From assembly GCF_023036475.1 (NCBI RefSeq), contig NZ_JAJQKI010000001.1, forward strand, positions 248,001-312,000: DNA of 64,000 bases. The letters run 5' to 3'. The DNA is from Bacillus pinisoli. Its GTDB lineage: Bacteria > Bacillota > Bacilli > Bacillales > SA4. Positions within the stretch are counted from its first letter, which is position 1. The number at the start of each line of letters is the position of its first letter. The translations under genes were made by a program, and so were the position numbers. Positions 52,741 through 61,550 of the stretch are shown here, in pieces. The notes beneath the pieces were generated by a model. It was not told where the DNA came from. It did not search any database and worked only from the letters and a program-made list of their open reading frames with translations.

Positions 52741-53079
52741 CTATTTTTTTGTATAACTTCTTCCCATTGATGAAGGTGAGAACTTAACTTTATATTTCCC
52801 CCAAAGTTCTGACTGAACTTTTTCTGTTAAAAAAGCACCTTTTCTGTTGTGCACTTCCTCCATTTCCATACCATTTTCAATCACCTGGTCTAATTCCCAA
52901 TCCATCCAATCACCATACTGTGTTGCCCAATTGCTCAATTCTCGCTTTAATTCATTTGATAGTGGTATATCATCTAACTCAAAATTACAGCCACATTGAT
53001 TACACCAAATTGGATCAGCTCCTACATCGCCTTCCACCTTTAACTTACATGTTTCTTGTTGTTCACAATCACACTTCAT
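52741..53079 (-). CDS. Small zinc-binding protein, unknown function
   Basis: 112 residues from an ATG six bases after GTGGAG. The N-terminus has CDCEQQETCKL and then IWCNQCGCNFEL: three C-x-C or C-x2-C groups that could bind zinc. The rest is an acidic helical part (WATQYGDWMDWELDQVIENG) and SELWGKYKVKFSPSSMG. A conserved hypothetical of Bacilli; no role can be inferred. Confidence 0.75.
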   Translation of the reverse strand: MKCDCEQQETCKLKVEGDVGADPIWCNQCGCNFELDDIPLSNELKRELSNWATQYGDWMDWELDQVIENGMEMEEVHNRKGAFLTEKVQSELWGKYKVKFSPSSMGRSYTKK

Positions 53080-53114
53080 TTTCTGCTCCACACTTTCTTT
53101 CAATCACTCGTTAT

Positions 53115-53627
53115 TCAAAAAAAAACTTCCGGATAAAGTAGTTCTCCTTTTACCTTTTCTAATTCACCATTCCGGATCTCTACTACCATAAAAACGTCAT
53201 CTGGTACTTTGTATTGTTTCAATTCTAGACCGAATTCTCTCGCAGGCTTAAAGCCAAATTTAGGATAGTACGTTGGGTGTCCAATTAAGAAGATAAGTCC
53301 GAATCCCAATTCTTTACTTCTTCTTATTCCCTCTTCCATTAATTTCTTACCTATACCCGACCTTTGTACCTGTGGATCCACTGCAATAGGAGCTAATACT
53401 AAAACCTCTTTTTCCTGTTGTTCATTCATCACTTTTGCTTTACTAATAAGGATGTGACCTACAAGAAGTCCCTCTTGTTCAATCACGATAGAGAGTTCAC
53501 GAATAAACCCGTCCGACTTTCGAATTCTTTCAATTAATCTTGATTCATCTTCCCGATTTCCAAAGGCACTATAATGAAGATTAAAAACATTTTTATAATC
53601 ATGATGATTTTCAGTTCGTATTAACAC
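53115..53627 (-). CDS. GNAT-family N-acetyltransferase C
   Basis: 170 residues from a GTG after AGAGGAG; the longer frame to 53654 has no site. PIAVDPQVQRSGIGKKLMEE near 87-106 is the canonical acetyl-CoA loop; FLIGHPTYYPKFGF is the tail seen in YhbS-like acetyltransferases. Substrate unknown. It is the third GNAT gene in this island; the three differ clearly and are not recent duplicates. Confidence 0.93.
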   Translation of the reverse strand: MLIRTENHHDYKNVFNLHYSAFGNREDESRLIERIRKSDGFIRELSIVIEQEGLLVGHILISKAKVMNEQQEKEVLVLAPIAVDPQVQRSGIGKKLMEEGIRRSKELGFGLIFLIGHPTYYPKFGFKPAREFGLELKQYKVPDDVFMVVEIRNGELEKVKGELLYPEVFF

Positions 53628-53661
53628 ATTAACTCCTCTATCTGCCGTTTTCATTATTAAA

Positions 53662-53749
53662 GGCTCTTTTCCACTTTTTTAAACTAGTTTATCTGAGGTT
53701 AAGCTTATTCCACGTGATAAAATGAAGTATATATCGTTAGAAAAGAGCC
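53662..53749 (+). repeat. Dispersed inverted-repeat element, copy 2
   Basis: 88 bases with perfect 10-bp ends GGCTCTTTTC and GAAAAGAGCC. The middle GTGATAAAATGAAGTATATA is nearly the same as in copy 4 (TGATAAAATGACGTATTTAA). It is between the GNAT gene and the ecs terminator, in no reading frame. Confidence 0.85.
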
Positions 53750-53753
53750 TTAT

Positions 53754-53790
53754 TATAAGAAAAGGCATACGTTGATTCGTATGCCTTTCG
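53754..53790 (-). terminator. Terminator of the ecs operon
   Basis: AAAGGCATACG, TTGATT, CGTATGCCTTT with a CTTATAA tail on the minus strand, about 50 bases after the ecsC stop. Confidence 0.9.
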
Positions 53791-53840
53791 TGTCATTTAC
53801 CCGCTATGTACTCTATCTCTTGTTGAAAATTAGGGCTCTT

Positions 53841-54548
53841 TTACCCTTTATAAAACATTCTCAATCGGTAGCATTGAATGGCTGTTTCTCCTAAATGATC
53901 TAATAAATGATAATTAGCGACCGCACCTACCACTGCACCTACACCTGGCACGAGTTGAAGCATCTTTATTAAATCAATATAATCACGGTAATCCTGCTGC
54001 CAGGTTTGCCATTCTATACTTCTCACTTTTACGTTTGTATCCCATGCTTCTATGACCTCTACTAATTCTTCTTTTTGCTCTTCTCTTGAGAAAGCAAGCT
54101 GAAAAACATGTAAAAGGAAAAGTCGTTCACTCTCTTCACTAGTTGGAAAGCCGTATATCTTACCGACATCAAATAAGTATCTCATTTTTATTCCAAGTAA
54201 GAGTGGGAAATCGGCTAAACCTAAAAAAATCCCGCCAGCTCCTGTTCCTGCTCCCTCAAGAGCGGCTGTTCGTTTATAAGCTTGAAGTTTTTCTTGGATT
54301 AACTTTTCCCTCTCAAGTAAAGTTAAGTTTGTATTATATGAGCTCTTGGATAAGTACTTTGTACTCGTCATCGTCCATTCGACCATTTGCTTAATGCTAT
54401 CCGTGATGATATTATGCGCTTTTTGAGGAATCAGACGATTCATTTTAGATTGAGCATTTTTAGAAAAGCGCTCTACCATTCCTTTTCTACGAACTAATTT
54501 CTTCTTCCATACCAGTGATTCGAGTTGTATCTCTTCCTCATATGTCAT
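53841..54548 (-). CDS. ecsC: EcsC protein
   Basis: 235 residues with AAGGTGAAG before the ATG. EcsC-family pattern: GAGTGAGGIFLGLADFPLLLG near 98-118 and GVGAVVGAVANYHLLDHLG near 204, the two glycine-rich hydrophobic parts. It is the third gene of the ecsA-ecsB-ecsC operon; its function is unknown and it is not required for the Ecs transporter phenotype in Bacillus subtilis as far as I recall. Right border of the accessory island. Confidence 0.93.
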   Translation of the reverse strand: MTYEEEIQLESLVWKKKLVRRKGMVERFSKNAQSKMNRLIPQKAHNIITDSIKQMVEWTMTSTKYLSKSSYNTNLTLLEREKLIQEKLQAYKRTAALEGAGTGAGGIFLGLADFPLLLGIKMRYLFDVGKIYGFPTSEESERLFLLHVFQLAFSREEQKEELVEVIEAWDTNVKVRSIEWQTWQQDYRDYIDLIKMLQLVPGVGAVVGAVANYHLLDHLGETAIQCYRLRMFYKG

Positions 54549-54560
54549 ACCTACTTCACC

Positions 54561-55778
54561 TTATTCCGTAACCTTTACCAGTTTATTTTTCAAGTACATA
54601 AAGATAAACAGATAAGTAAAAATGGTTGAAATCACTGCACATAGAAGTGCTACAGCCGCCCCCTTAATAAAGATAACCAGCACTGATAAGAGGATGACAT
54701 AACCGAGCATTAGTCTAAAGAGCAATTTCAAAAAAGCCGTCCTTCTTGCATCCATTCTAATCGGATATAAACTTAACCATAGTTTTTGATCATGCTGTTT
54801 AAACATAGCAAAAAGCTGTAGACCGGACAGATAGATAAAAAATGGAACAATAATAAGAGAACCGTAAGTAAAGTGAACACCTGATAGTATAAATCCTCCT
54901 ATTACGAGAAGGCGCATATAGATACCTAAGTATTCCCCCGTTCTAACAAACGTTTTTAAATATAGGAAGTCAAACATTTTATCATGTTTTAATGGGATGC
55001 TAGAAAAAAGCCAGTTTAACCATCTTCTTGGCTTCACTTCACTTCTTAGGTGTGGAACATCTACAAATAAATTAGCCAGTTGATAGAAGCGATTCATTTG
55101 TCTTTGTTCCATTTGAAGTAGAAGCTCCCACTTCACTGTCTTCCCCTTCGTCATCCTGTCAAAAGAAATAGCCCATAGTATGGCAATTGCAAATAGTATG
55201 TATAGAAAGGCAGACGACGCTTCTTGGAACAACAATACCAAGAATACAGTCGTAAAGATAAACCGAGTACCGAAATCAAGCCATGTTGATTGCCCGTCAA
55301 CTTGATGGAGCATCCGCCACGTCAGAAACAAATTCCATCCTTTAAGGACTAGCATAATAAAAAACAAGATCATCAGCTTAACAAGGCTACTGTCGGAAAA
55401 CTGATTGTACATCGGAACCATGATGAGAAATGTCACTAATATTCCAATCGCATGCATGAAAAAGCTGTATTGAATGCCTTTTCGGAAATAGTCATTCATC
55501 TTGTGTTCAACTGGTAGTAAAAAGACAAGATCAGGCTCTTTTAAAAAGGACCTGATTGATGAAGTACTAATGACAAGTCCCAAGATTACCCCCATAATCC
55601 ATTCAAATGGAAATGTTTCTGGCAATTGAGCAAGCCACTGCCTGTAATAAACGGCACCTGCACTCGCACCGATAAAAGCAACAATCATGAGATGATCATT
55701 AAACATATACTTCAAATAACGGCTGAGTTCTTTTATATAGTCTGAGAAACGCTGTCTCCAAATATTATTTAGGTCCAT
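54561..55778 (-). CDS. ecsB: EcsB ABC-transporter permease
   Basis: 405 residues with about eight to ten membrane segments. SSIRSFLKEPDLVFLLPVEHKM near 90 and the middle DHKMFDFLYLKTFVRTGEYLG-like stretch match EcsB. With EcsA it forms an ABC exporter needed for normal protease secretion, competence and intramembrane proteolysis by RasP. Its start overlaps the end of ecsA by 14 bases, so it is translationally coupled. Confidence 0.94.
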   Translation of the reverse strand: MDLNNIWRQRFSDYIKELSRYLKYMFNDHLMIVAFIGASAGAVYYRQWLAQLPETFPFEWIMGVILGLVISTSSIRSFLKEPDLVFLLPVEHKMNDYFRKGIQYSFFMHAIGILVTFLIMVPMYNQFSDSSLVKLMILFFIMLVLKGWNLFLTWRMLHQVDGQSTWLDFGTRFIFTTVFLVLLFQEASSAFLYILFAIAILWAISFDRMTKGKTVKWELLLQMEQRQMNRFYQLANLFVDVPHLRSEVKPRRWLNWLFSSIPLKHDKMFDFLYLKTFVRTGEYLGIYMRLLVIGGFILSGVHFTYGSLIIVPFFIYLSGLQLFAMFKQHDQKLWLSLYPIRMDARRTAFLKLLFRLMLGYVILLSVLVIFIKGAAVALLCAVISTIFTYLFIFMYLKNKLVKVTE

Positions 55779-56517
55779 TAGTTATTTCTTCCTTTGTTAA
55801 TTGAACGTATATATCATCTAATGTGGCACCAGGCATGTTAAATTCCTCCTGAAGTGCCTGAAGTGTTCCCTTTGCTCTTACTTTCCCTTCATGTAGAATG
55901 ACAAAGGAATCACAATACCTCTCTGCTGTTGAAAGGATATGTGTGGACATCAGGATGCCTGCTCCTTCCTCTTTTTTAGCTTGAAGCAGCTGTAAAAGAG
56001 ATTGTATTCCAAGTGGATCTAGGCCAAGAAACGGTTCGTCTATAATGTAAAGAGAAGGCTGCACAAGAAACGCGCACAAAATCATGACCTTCTGCTTCAT
56101 CCCCTTTGAAAAATGAGCCGGGTACCATTTTAAGCGCTTCTCCATATGAAATTCTTTTACAAGAAAATCAACTCTTGTTTTATAATCTTCCTCATTAATG
56201 GAGTAAGCCATTGCGGTCATTTTTAAATGCTCTTCAAGCGTAAGCTCTTCATACAAAATAGGCATTTCTGGTATATAGGTAAATTGTGAACGATATCCCT
56301 CTGGATTTTCTTTGAGAGTTTGTCCATTTATTGTGATCGAGCCACCTTTTTGATCCATTAATCCTATTATATGTTTAATCGTCGTACTTTTTCCTGCTCC
56401 ATTTAATCCAATTAGCCCCACTAGCTCATTGGAATGAATGGAGAAATTCACGTTATGAAGTACAGGATTTTTTGTATAACCACCTGTCAGGTCTTTTATT
56501 TCTAATAATGGTTTCAT
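55765..56517 (-). CDS. ecsA: EcsA ABC-transporter ATP-binding protein
   Basis: 250 residues with AGGTGGGG before the ATG. Walker A GLNGAGKSTTIKHI near 37, the signature HFSKGMKQKVMILCAF near 137, Walker B YIIDEPFLGLDPLG near 156, and the switch His in STHILSTAER near 190. First gene of the ecs operon, divergent from hit across an 840-base gap with repeats. Confidence 0.96.
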   Translation of the reverse strand: MKPLLEIKDLTGGYTKNPVLHNVNFSIHSNELVGLIGLNGAGKSTTIKHIIGLMDQKGGSITINGQTLKENPEGYRSQFTYIPEMPILYEELTLEEHLKMTAMAYSINEEDYKTRVDFLVKEFHMEKRLKWYPAHFSKGMKQKVMILCAFLVQPSLYIIDEPFLGLDPLGIQSLLQLLQAKKEEGAGILMSTHILSTAERYCDSFVILHEGKVRAKGTLQALQEEFNMPGATLDDIYVQLTKEEITNGPK

Positions 56518-56672
56518 ACAATTTCCCCACCTAATTTGACTTTCTTCTATCTTACCAAAATTTTCTTTTAAAGAAAAAAATCTTTTTCACATATTTTCGA
56601 GTGCATCGGACAAAATATTTCATGAAGAGGAGTTGAAGAAAAAAAGAATCGAAACCAAGCAAATAAACAACC

Positions 56673-57062
56673 AAATGAGGTGTTTACGGCAGGGATTAAT
56701 CGATTCAACTCAGAGCCTTCAGTAAATTTATAAAAAAATTGATGAAGGAAGTGGTAAGCTTGAACAAGGATCCTAGATCACGTTACTAGCTCTTACCAAA
56801 ATTATAAATGAGGTGTTTGTCAAAGACCATTTTGTATAGCAACCAAACACATTCTATTTTAAATGAGGTGTTGGCGGTAAACCATTTTCCATTATTTCTA
56901 TAATGATTGACTGGTTTATCAAAACTGCAAATGAGGTGTTTATCAAAGACCATTTTGCTAAAGTTACCAAACACATTCCACTTTAAAAATGAGGTGTTGG
57001 CGGTAGACCATTTTCCATTATTTCTATAATGACTGGTTTATCAAATTGCAAATGAGGTGTCT
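56673..57062 (+). repeat. Array of six AAATGAGGTGTT units in the ecsA-hit gap
   Basis: AAATGAGGTGTT (or TGTC in the last) begins units at 56673, 56806, 56861, 56929, 56987 and 57050. Two types alternate: one continues TTGTCAAAGACCATTTTG or similar, the other TGGCGGTAAACCATTTTCCA followed by TTATTTCTATAATGA. Units 2+3 and 4+5 form two copies of a composite of about 120 bases. A plus-strand terminator stands 58 bases downstream, so the array may be transcribed as a non-coding RNA; no reading frame explains it. Confidence 0.88.
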
Positions 57063-57119
57063 ACGAAAAATAACCTACCCTTATAATTTCTTTTTTCTTC
57101 TATCGCTCCTCTTCAACCG

Positions 57120-57155
57120 AACAGGATGCAACTAAACGTTGCATCCTGTTTTTTG
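57120..57155 (+). terminator. Plus-strand terminator behind the repeat array
   Basis: ACAGGATGCAAC, TAAAC, GTTGCATCCTGT followed by TTTTTTG: a textbook plus-strand terminator with no plus-strand gene before it. The minus strand has no T run after the stem. Confidence 0.9.
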
Positions 57156-57159
57156 TCAT

Positions 57160-57293
57160 AACGGCTGACGGGCTGACGGGTATACAGTGGTGGCGAGTGA
57201 CCGGGATACAGTGCCCGAAAGTAACGGCGACAAGTGACAGGCACTTGTCGATTAATCTTTACCAGACGTGGTGACAGGCACTTGTCGAATTTT
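57160..57293. repeat. GC-rich short repeats and CACTTGTCG hairpins upstream of hit
   Basis: GGCTGACGGGCTGACGGG is a tandem duplication. CCGGG/CCCGG-type arms follow, then CGACAAGTG, ACAGG, CACTTGTCG (9-bp hairpin) at about 57228, and a second GTGACAGGCACTTGTCG at about 57271 with a degraded left arm. The region is more GC-rich than its surroundings and non-coding. Confidence 0.75.
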
Positions 57294-57364
57294 CTTTATT
57301 TGTAAATTTACCCATCTGTCTATACAATATAAAAAAAGCTATTTCTTGAAAGGATGAGGTGTAC

Positions 57365-57796
57365 ATGGAACATAAGGATGATTGTATTTTCTGTAAGATT
57401 GTAAAGGGTGAGATTCCTAGTGCAAAGGTGTTTGAAAATGAGCATGTTTTGGCGTTCCTTGATATTAGCCAGGTTTCTAAAGGACATACGCTGGTCATTC
57501 CAAAGGTACATAAAGAGAATGTGTTTGAATTGACGCCAGAAATTGCTCAAGAAATTTTTAAGGTGGTCCCTAAGATTTCTAACTCCATTAAGAAGCAGTT
57601 TTCACCTATTGGGCTTAACTTGCTTAATAATAACGGGGAGCAAGCTGGGCAATCTGTGTTTCATTTTCATCTTCACATTATTCCTCGTTATGGTAAAGGG
57701 GATGGATTTGGGGCTGTATGGAAGTCTCATGCGAATGATTACTCGCCGCAACAACTGTCTGATATTGCTAGTAGTATTTCTTCTGGCATTGAATAA
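57365..57796 (+). CDS. hit: HIT-family protein
   Basis: 143 residues from an ATG after GATGAGGTG; a GTG two codons earlier overlaps that site. CIFCKIVKGEIPSAKVFEN at the start (two Cys, zinc), and the triad HFHLHIIPRYGKGD near 97-110 as His-x-His-x-His. Hydrolyses nucleoside phosphoramidates or adenylates. It is divergent from ecsA as in Bacillus subtilis. Confidence 0.96.
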   Translation: MEHKDDCIFCKIVKGEIPSAKVFENEHVLAFLDISQVSKGHTLVIPKVHKENVFELTPEIAQEIFKVVPKISNSIKKQFSPIGLNLLNNNGEQAGQSVFHFHLHIIPRYGKGDGFGAVWKSHANDYSPQQLSDIASSISSGIE

Positions 57797-57824
57797 CCTG
57801 TCGCTTGAGACGACAGGTTTTTTT
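57793..57824 (+). terminator. Terminator of hit
   Basis: AACCTGTCG, CTTGAGA, CGACAGGTT followed by TTTTTT; it abuts the stop of the convergent gene. Confidence 0.9.
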
Positions 57825-58695
57825 ATGTCTTCTGTTCTTCAATTGTATAGAAGTGTTGAGTAGGTACCCAGTCGGGGTGATCGATTGTTACTTCAAATGT
57901 TTTTAACACTTCTTCAACACTTAAGCGAAATGAATGGTTCCACCTCAGTAAATGAATAAACTCTTCTCTCGTTCCACCAAATTGACATAGCTCTTTTACA
58001 TGTACAAGCATATCTGCTTGCCATATGGCCGGTAATGGTGAGTTACCAGGGATATCCGGGAAACGAACGAAGGAATCTTTAAACCATAAGGCTTTATCAC
58101 AATAATATGCATAATAGGTATGAATCTGATTCTCTACAGTCCATTTAATCTTTCCATTACTTAGTTCACGTAATTGATAGCCACCCTCTGTTTTATTCAT
58201 ATGTTCTAATTGTTCGGGCTCTAAAAAGGTCACCCATACCTCTGTCTCTGCCCCTTTTACTGGCGCCATTATTGCAGGTAAAGCCCCATAAGGTGCTAAA
58301 AAGGAGCCATAAACAATGTCGGTATCTAATAAGGTCGCCCGAAAACAAATATAAAGGTCTGAGACGTTGTGATTTAAATTTGCTTTATATAATAACTGAG
58401 CCAAACAAACATTTGAACCATACGCCAACACCGGTATTCTCTTATGAAGTGGTGTATGACCTTCTTCATCAAGAAATTGTGCTAGTGTTACAGCCTTACT
58501 TGAACCGGGTAAAAAGGAGCCAAACCTTTCTCCTCCTGTTGATACGTGGATCATTGACTCTTCTAAGCAGACTCTTTCCTCTATACGATGAGCCACTCCC
58601 TTATAAAAAACAAACGAACTCCAAGGTCTCGGACCTGGATAGATATCTGGATGATCATATGGACTTATATGTAATGGTTTATTTTCACGGTACAT
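57823..58695 (-). CDS. Unknown protein with gamma-glutamylcyclotransferase-like motif
   Basis: 290 residues with GAGGAG before the ATG. IPVLAYGSNVCLAQLL near 87 has the YGSN motif that forms the substrate-binding loop of gamma-glutamylcyclotransferase-like proteins; AETEVWVTFLEPEQLEHMNKTEGGYQ near 149 is similar to the later part of that fold. The rest is unlike. It may be a member of this fold acting on an unknown gamma-glutamyl or other amide. Conserved hypothetical in Bacilli. Confidence 0.7.
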   Translation of the reverse strand: MYRENKPLHISPYDHPDIYPGPRPWSSFVFYKGVAHRIEERVCLEESMIHVSTGGERFGSFLPGSSKAVTLAQFLDEEGHTPLHKRIPVLAYGSNVCLAQLLYKANLNHNVSDLYICFRATLLDTDIVYGSFLAPYGALPAIMAPVKGAETEVWVTFLEPEQLEHMNKTEGGYQLRELSNGKIKWTVENQIHTYYAYYCDKALWFKDSFVRFPDIPGNSPLPAIWQADMLVHVKELCQFGGTREEFIHLLRWNHSFRLSVEEVLKTFEVTIDHPDWVPTQHFYTIEEQKT

Positions 58696-58910
58696 TATGG
58701 TGAGCTCCTCTCTATCAAAATTATTCTACTCAAGTCCCCGTTTATACAACAAATTATACATGGTAATTATTAAAAAAAATTGCTTTTTTGGGAATATGTA
58801 CCTGTATTTAGGTAAAAATGATTCTGTACATAGGCTGTTTTTCGTAGTAAAGGTTGCTTTCAAGGATTTTTTTCCAACTAGTACAATTTGATGTACTTTA
58901 CATGTAGCGA

Positions 58911-59008
58911 GCTGCTCTTTTTTAAACCATTACATACGGCTTTTATTGTATCGAAATGAACATCAGATAAAGTTGGTTGAAAAGCAACAAACCTTTAGAA
59001 AAAGCTGT
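58911..59008 (-). repeat. Dispersed inverted-repeat element, copy 3
   Basis: About 98 bases. On the minus strand it starts GCTTTTTCTAAAGGTTTGTT and ends TAAAAAAGAGCAGC; the inner TTTATCTGATG matches copy 2 (TTTATCTGAGG). It ends 22 bases before the catalase start, between the promoter region and the ribosome-binding site, so it is probably in the catalase leader RNA. The 58.70-59.03 kb gap holds only this. Confidence 0.75.
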
Positions 59009-59030
59009 ACATAAAAAGGAGGTATGGTGT

Positions 59031-60590
59031 GTGAAGGAAGAACATACTAACAATCAACATTCCGATGATACCCTTACAAACCGTCAGGGTCATCCCGTTA
59101 CAAACAATCAAAATGTCAGAACTGTGGGAGATCGTGGACCCACTACTTTAGAGAATTATGATTTCCTAGAAAAAATCAGTCACTTTGACAGAGAAAGAAT
59201 TCCAGAACGCGTTGTTCATGCTAGAGGTGCTGGCGCACACGGGTATTTCCAGTCATATGGAACAATAAACGACGAACCACTCTCGAAGTATACTCGTGCT
59301 AAGGTTTTTACAAATACTGACGTACAAACTCCAGTATTTATCCGCTTTTCTACCGTTGTTCATGGAGGGCATTCTCCGGAAACCTTACGTGATCCAAGAG
59401 GATTTGCCGTTAAATTCTATACAGAAGATGGTAACTGGGATTTAGTAGGTAACAATTTAAAGGTATTCTTTATCCGTGACCCACTTAAGTTCCCAGATAT
59501 GGTACACGCCTTTAAACCTGATCCAGTGACAAATGTTCAAGATCCAGAGCGCATGTTTGACTTCTTATGCAATCAACCTGAGTCCATGCATATGATTACC
59601 TTCCTATTCTCACCATGGGGAATTCCAGCTAACTACCGTGAAATGCAAGGTTCTGGGGTACATGCTTACAAATGGGTGAACGAAGAAGGAAAGGCTCATC
59701 TTGTAAAGTATCATTTTGAGCCAGTACAAGGGATACGTAACCTTTCTCAGAAAGAAGCAGATGAAATTCAATCAACGAATTTTAATCATGCTACTCAGGA
59801 TTTATATGAAGCAATTAAGCGTGGAGAATATCCGGAATGGGAGCTATATGTTCAGGTTATTGAAGATCATGAGCACCCTGACCTTGACTTCGATCCATTA
59901 GATCCAACGAAACTTTGGTACAAAGATAAATTCCCATGGCATAAAGTAGGTAAGCTCGTCCTTAACAAAAACCCTGAAAACTACTTCACCGAAGTGGAAC
60001 AGGTTGCATTTGGTACGGGGGTTCTTGTAGATGGTTTAGATTTTTCTGATGATAAACTTCTACAAGGTAGAACGTTCTCTTATTCTGATACACAACGTTA
60101 TCGTGTAGGTTCAAACTATCTGCAATTACCAATTAATCGCCCTAAGAAGCATGTAGCAACAAACCAATCGGGTGGCCAAATGGACTTCCGTACTGATTAT
60201 GGAAAAGATCAAAATCCACATATCAATTACGAGCCTTCTCTCATTGGTGGGTTAAAAGAAGCGAAAAACCCTGGTAAAGAGCACGAGCCATATGTAGAAG
60301 GTAACTTGAAAAGAGAGACAATTTCTCGTGAAAACAACTATGGTCAAGCCGGTGAAACATACCGACGCCTTAATGATTGGGAGCGCGATGAGTTAATCTC
60401 TAACCTAGTTGGTGCGCTATCCTCTTGTCGCAAAGAAATTCAAGACCGTATGGTTGAGCACTTCACTCAGTGTGATGCCGATTACGGTAAGCGTGTTGCA
60501 GAAGGCCTGAAAATGGCCTCAGAAGGTAATAAAATGGATGAAGCAGTTAGCAAAGCGGAAAAAATGGGGCATCCTTCAGATCCGTATTAA
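59031..60590 (+). CDS. Haem catalase (monofunctional, small-subunit type)
   Basis: 519 residues from a GTG with AAGGAGG eight bases upstream. [20 protein letters not shown] leads to the active His in [14 protein letters not shown] (about 57), [20 protein letters not shown] and the distal Asn in WDLVGNN. The proximal haem Tyr is in [14 protein letters not shown] near 340. No C-terminal flavodoxin-like domain is present. KatA or KatX/KatB types cannot be separated by eye, so no symbol is given. A dispersed repeat copy lies in its leader. Confidence 0.95.
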   Translation: MKEEHTNNQHSDDTLTNRQGHPVTNNQNVRTVGDRGPTTLENYDFLEKISHFDRERIPERVVHARGAGAHGYFQSYGTINDEPLSKYTRAKVFTNTDVQTPVFIRFSTVVHGGHSPETLRDPRGFAVKFYTEDGNWDLVGNNLKVFFIRDPLKFPDMVHAFKPDPVTNVQDPERMFDFLCNQPESMHMITFLFSPWGIPANYREMQGSGVHAYKWVNEEGKAHLVKYHFEPVQGIRNLSQKEADEIQSTNFNHATQDLYEAIKRGEYPEWELYVQVIEDHEHPDLDFDPLDPTKLWYKDKFPWHKVGKLVLNKNPENYFTEVEQVAFGTGVLVDGLDFSDDKLLQGRTFSYSDTQRYRVGSNYLQLPINRPKKHVATNQSGGQMDFRTDYGKDQNPHINYEPSLIGGLKEAKNPGKEHEPYVEGNLKRETISRENNYGQAGETYRRLNDWERDELISNLVGALSSCRKEIQDRMVEHFTQCDADYGKRVAEGLKMASEGNKMDEAVSKAEKMGHPSDPY

Positions 60591-60596
60591 TAAGTC

Positions 60597-60630
60597 ATAA
60601 AAGCTGAACAAATTAGTTCAGCTTTTATTT
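60597..60630. terminator. Terminator between catalase and the convergent small gene
   Basis: AAAAGCTGAAC, AAATTA, GTTCAGCTTTT: an 11-bp stem with T runs on both strands. Confidence 0.9.
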
Positions 60631-60632
60631 CC

Positions 60633-60830
60633 CTAACGAACAAAAAAATAGAAAATCAAGCAAAATACAATAAAGACGGTCCCAATTCCACCCATCGCCA
60701 TAGCTTTTTGTTTTAAGATTCTTACAGGTGGATATGCACCTGTTGTTTGAGAAGAGATAAAATATTGAATCATTTTTATATAAAAGAATAAGCCTATAAT
60801 TCCACAACAAATCATTAATCCTGCTAGCAT
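60633..60830 (-). CDS. Small two-helix membrane protein
   Basis: 65 residues with AGGGGG eight bases before the ATG. Two hydrophobic helices (LAGLMICCGIIGLFFYIKMI and GIGTVFIVFCLIFYFFV) are joined by a polar loop (SSQTTGAYPPVRILKQ). The good ribosome-binding site and terminator support a real gene. Function not recognised. Confidence 0.7.
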   Translation of the reverse strand: MLAGLMICCGIIGLFFYIKMIQYFISSQTTGAYPPVRILKQKAMAMGGIGTVFIVFCLIFYFFVR

Positions 60831-61012
60831 AGTACGTTCCCCCTCTTTAATTAAATGTATGCTTACAATACTTGATATATGAAGTGTTTAACTCTACTAA
60901 CAGAAGGGTAAAGTTTTAAAAAGGATTTTGCACCAATCATGTCGAATATAGTAAAAAAATCTTTGGACAAGCTTCTTAAATGTCCAGAATCTTTAATGGA
61001 GTGGTGAAAGAA

Positions 61013-61387
61013 ATGAAAGGAAATACGTTTTTTCTTGGAGTACTTGTTGGTGGTGTAATTGGTGGTATGACCATGCTACTTTCAGCACCCAAATCTGGTG
61101 TACAGCTTAGAGCTTCTATCAAGGAAAACAGTCAAGAGCTGTCAGAAAAACTGTATGACTTAAAAAGTGAAGCAAAGCAGTTCCTCCAACTACTTGAAAA
61201 GTCCACAAGAGAAGGGACGGAAGTTGTAAGGGATTTTACCGAAGACGTGCAAGAAACAATTTCTTCTTGGAAGAAGGACATAGCTCCACATCAGGTTAAC
61301 ATTCATAATGAAATCAAAGAGATTGAAGATACTCTTAACAAGTTAGAGTCCGCTCTACAATCAAGCCGCCACAATGCTCTAAACTAG
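61013..61387 (+). CDS. yhaH: YtxH/YhaH-type protein
   Basis: 124 residues from an ATG with GGAGTGGTG upstream. The N-terminal helix FFLGVLVGGVIGGMTMLLSAPKSG with the Gly-rich head and APKSG is the YtxH-domain signature. It is followed by a long coiled coil. In Bacillus subtilis yhaH lies next to hpr, as here. YtxH proteins are general-stress or membrane-associated proteins of unknown role. A terminator follows. Confidence 0.88.
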   Translation: MKGNTFFLGVLVGGVIGGMTMLLSAPKSGVQLRASIKENSQELSEKLYDLKSEAKQFLQLLEKSTREGTEVVRDFTEDVQETISSWKKDIAPHQVNIHNEIKEIEDTLNKLESALQSSRHNALN

Positions 61388-61409
61388 AGCATGGGTGGCT
61401 TTATTTTTA
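61362..61409 (+). terminator. Terminator of yhaH
   Basis: AAGCCGCCA..ATGCTCTA and TAGAGCAT...TGGCTT pair and are followed by TATTTTTAG; its left arm is in the last codons. Confidence 0.85.
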
Positions 61410-61550
61410 GCTCAATTCCCAGAAAAATATTATCGTATAGAAAATATTTTTCAATTTATGAAAACCTTTTCTTTATTATTTACTAGTTTATTGGCATAAT
61501 AGATATATAATTCTAGCATAAAGAAAATGCTACGTTAGTAGGTGATTATT

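Noticed and set aside
56673..57062. CRISPR array
   Set aside because: The conserved part is only about 12-20 bases, spacing varies from 55 to 133, spacers are themselves repeated, and no cas gene is present.
57259..57550. Minus-strand frames opposite hit
   Set aside because: They are antisense shadows of the well-supported hit gene.
58700..58910. PerR box upstream of the catalase
   Set aside because: AATTATACATGGTAATTATT has only loose similarity to the PerR consensus and lies more than 250 bases from the start.
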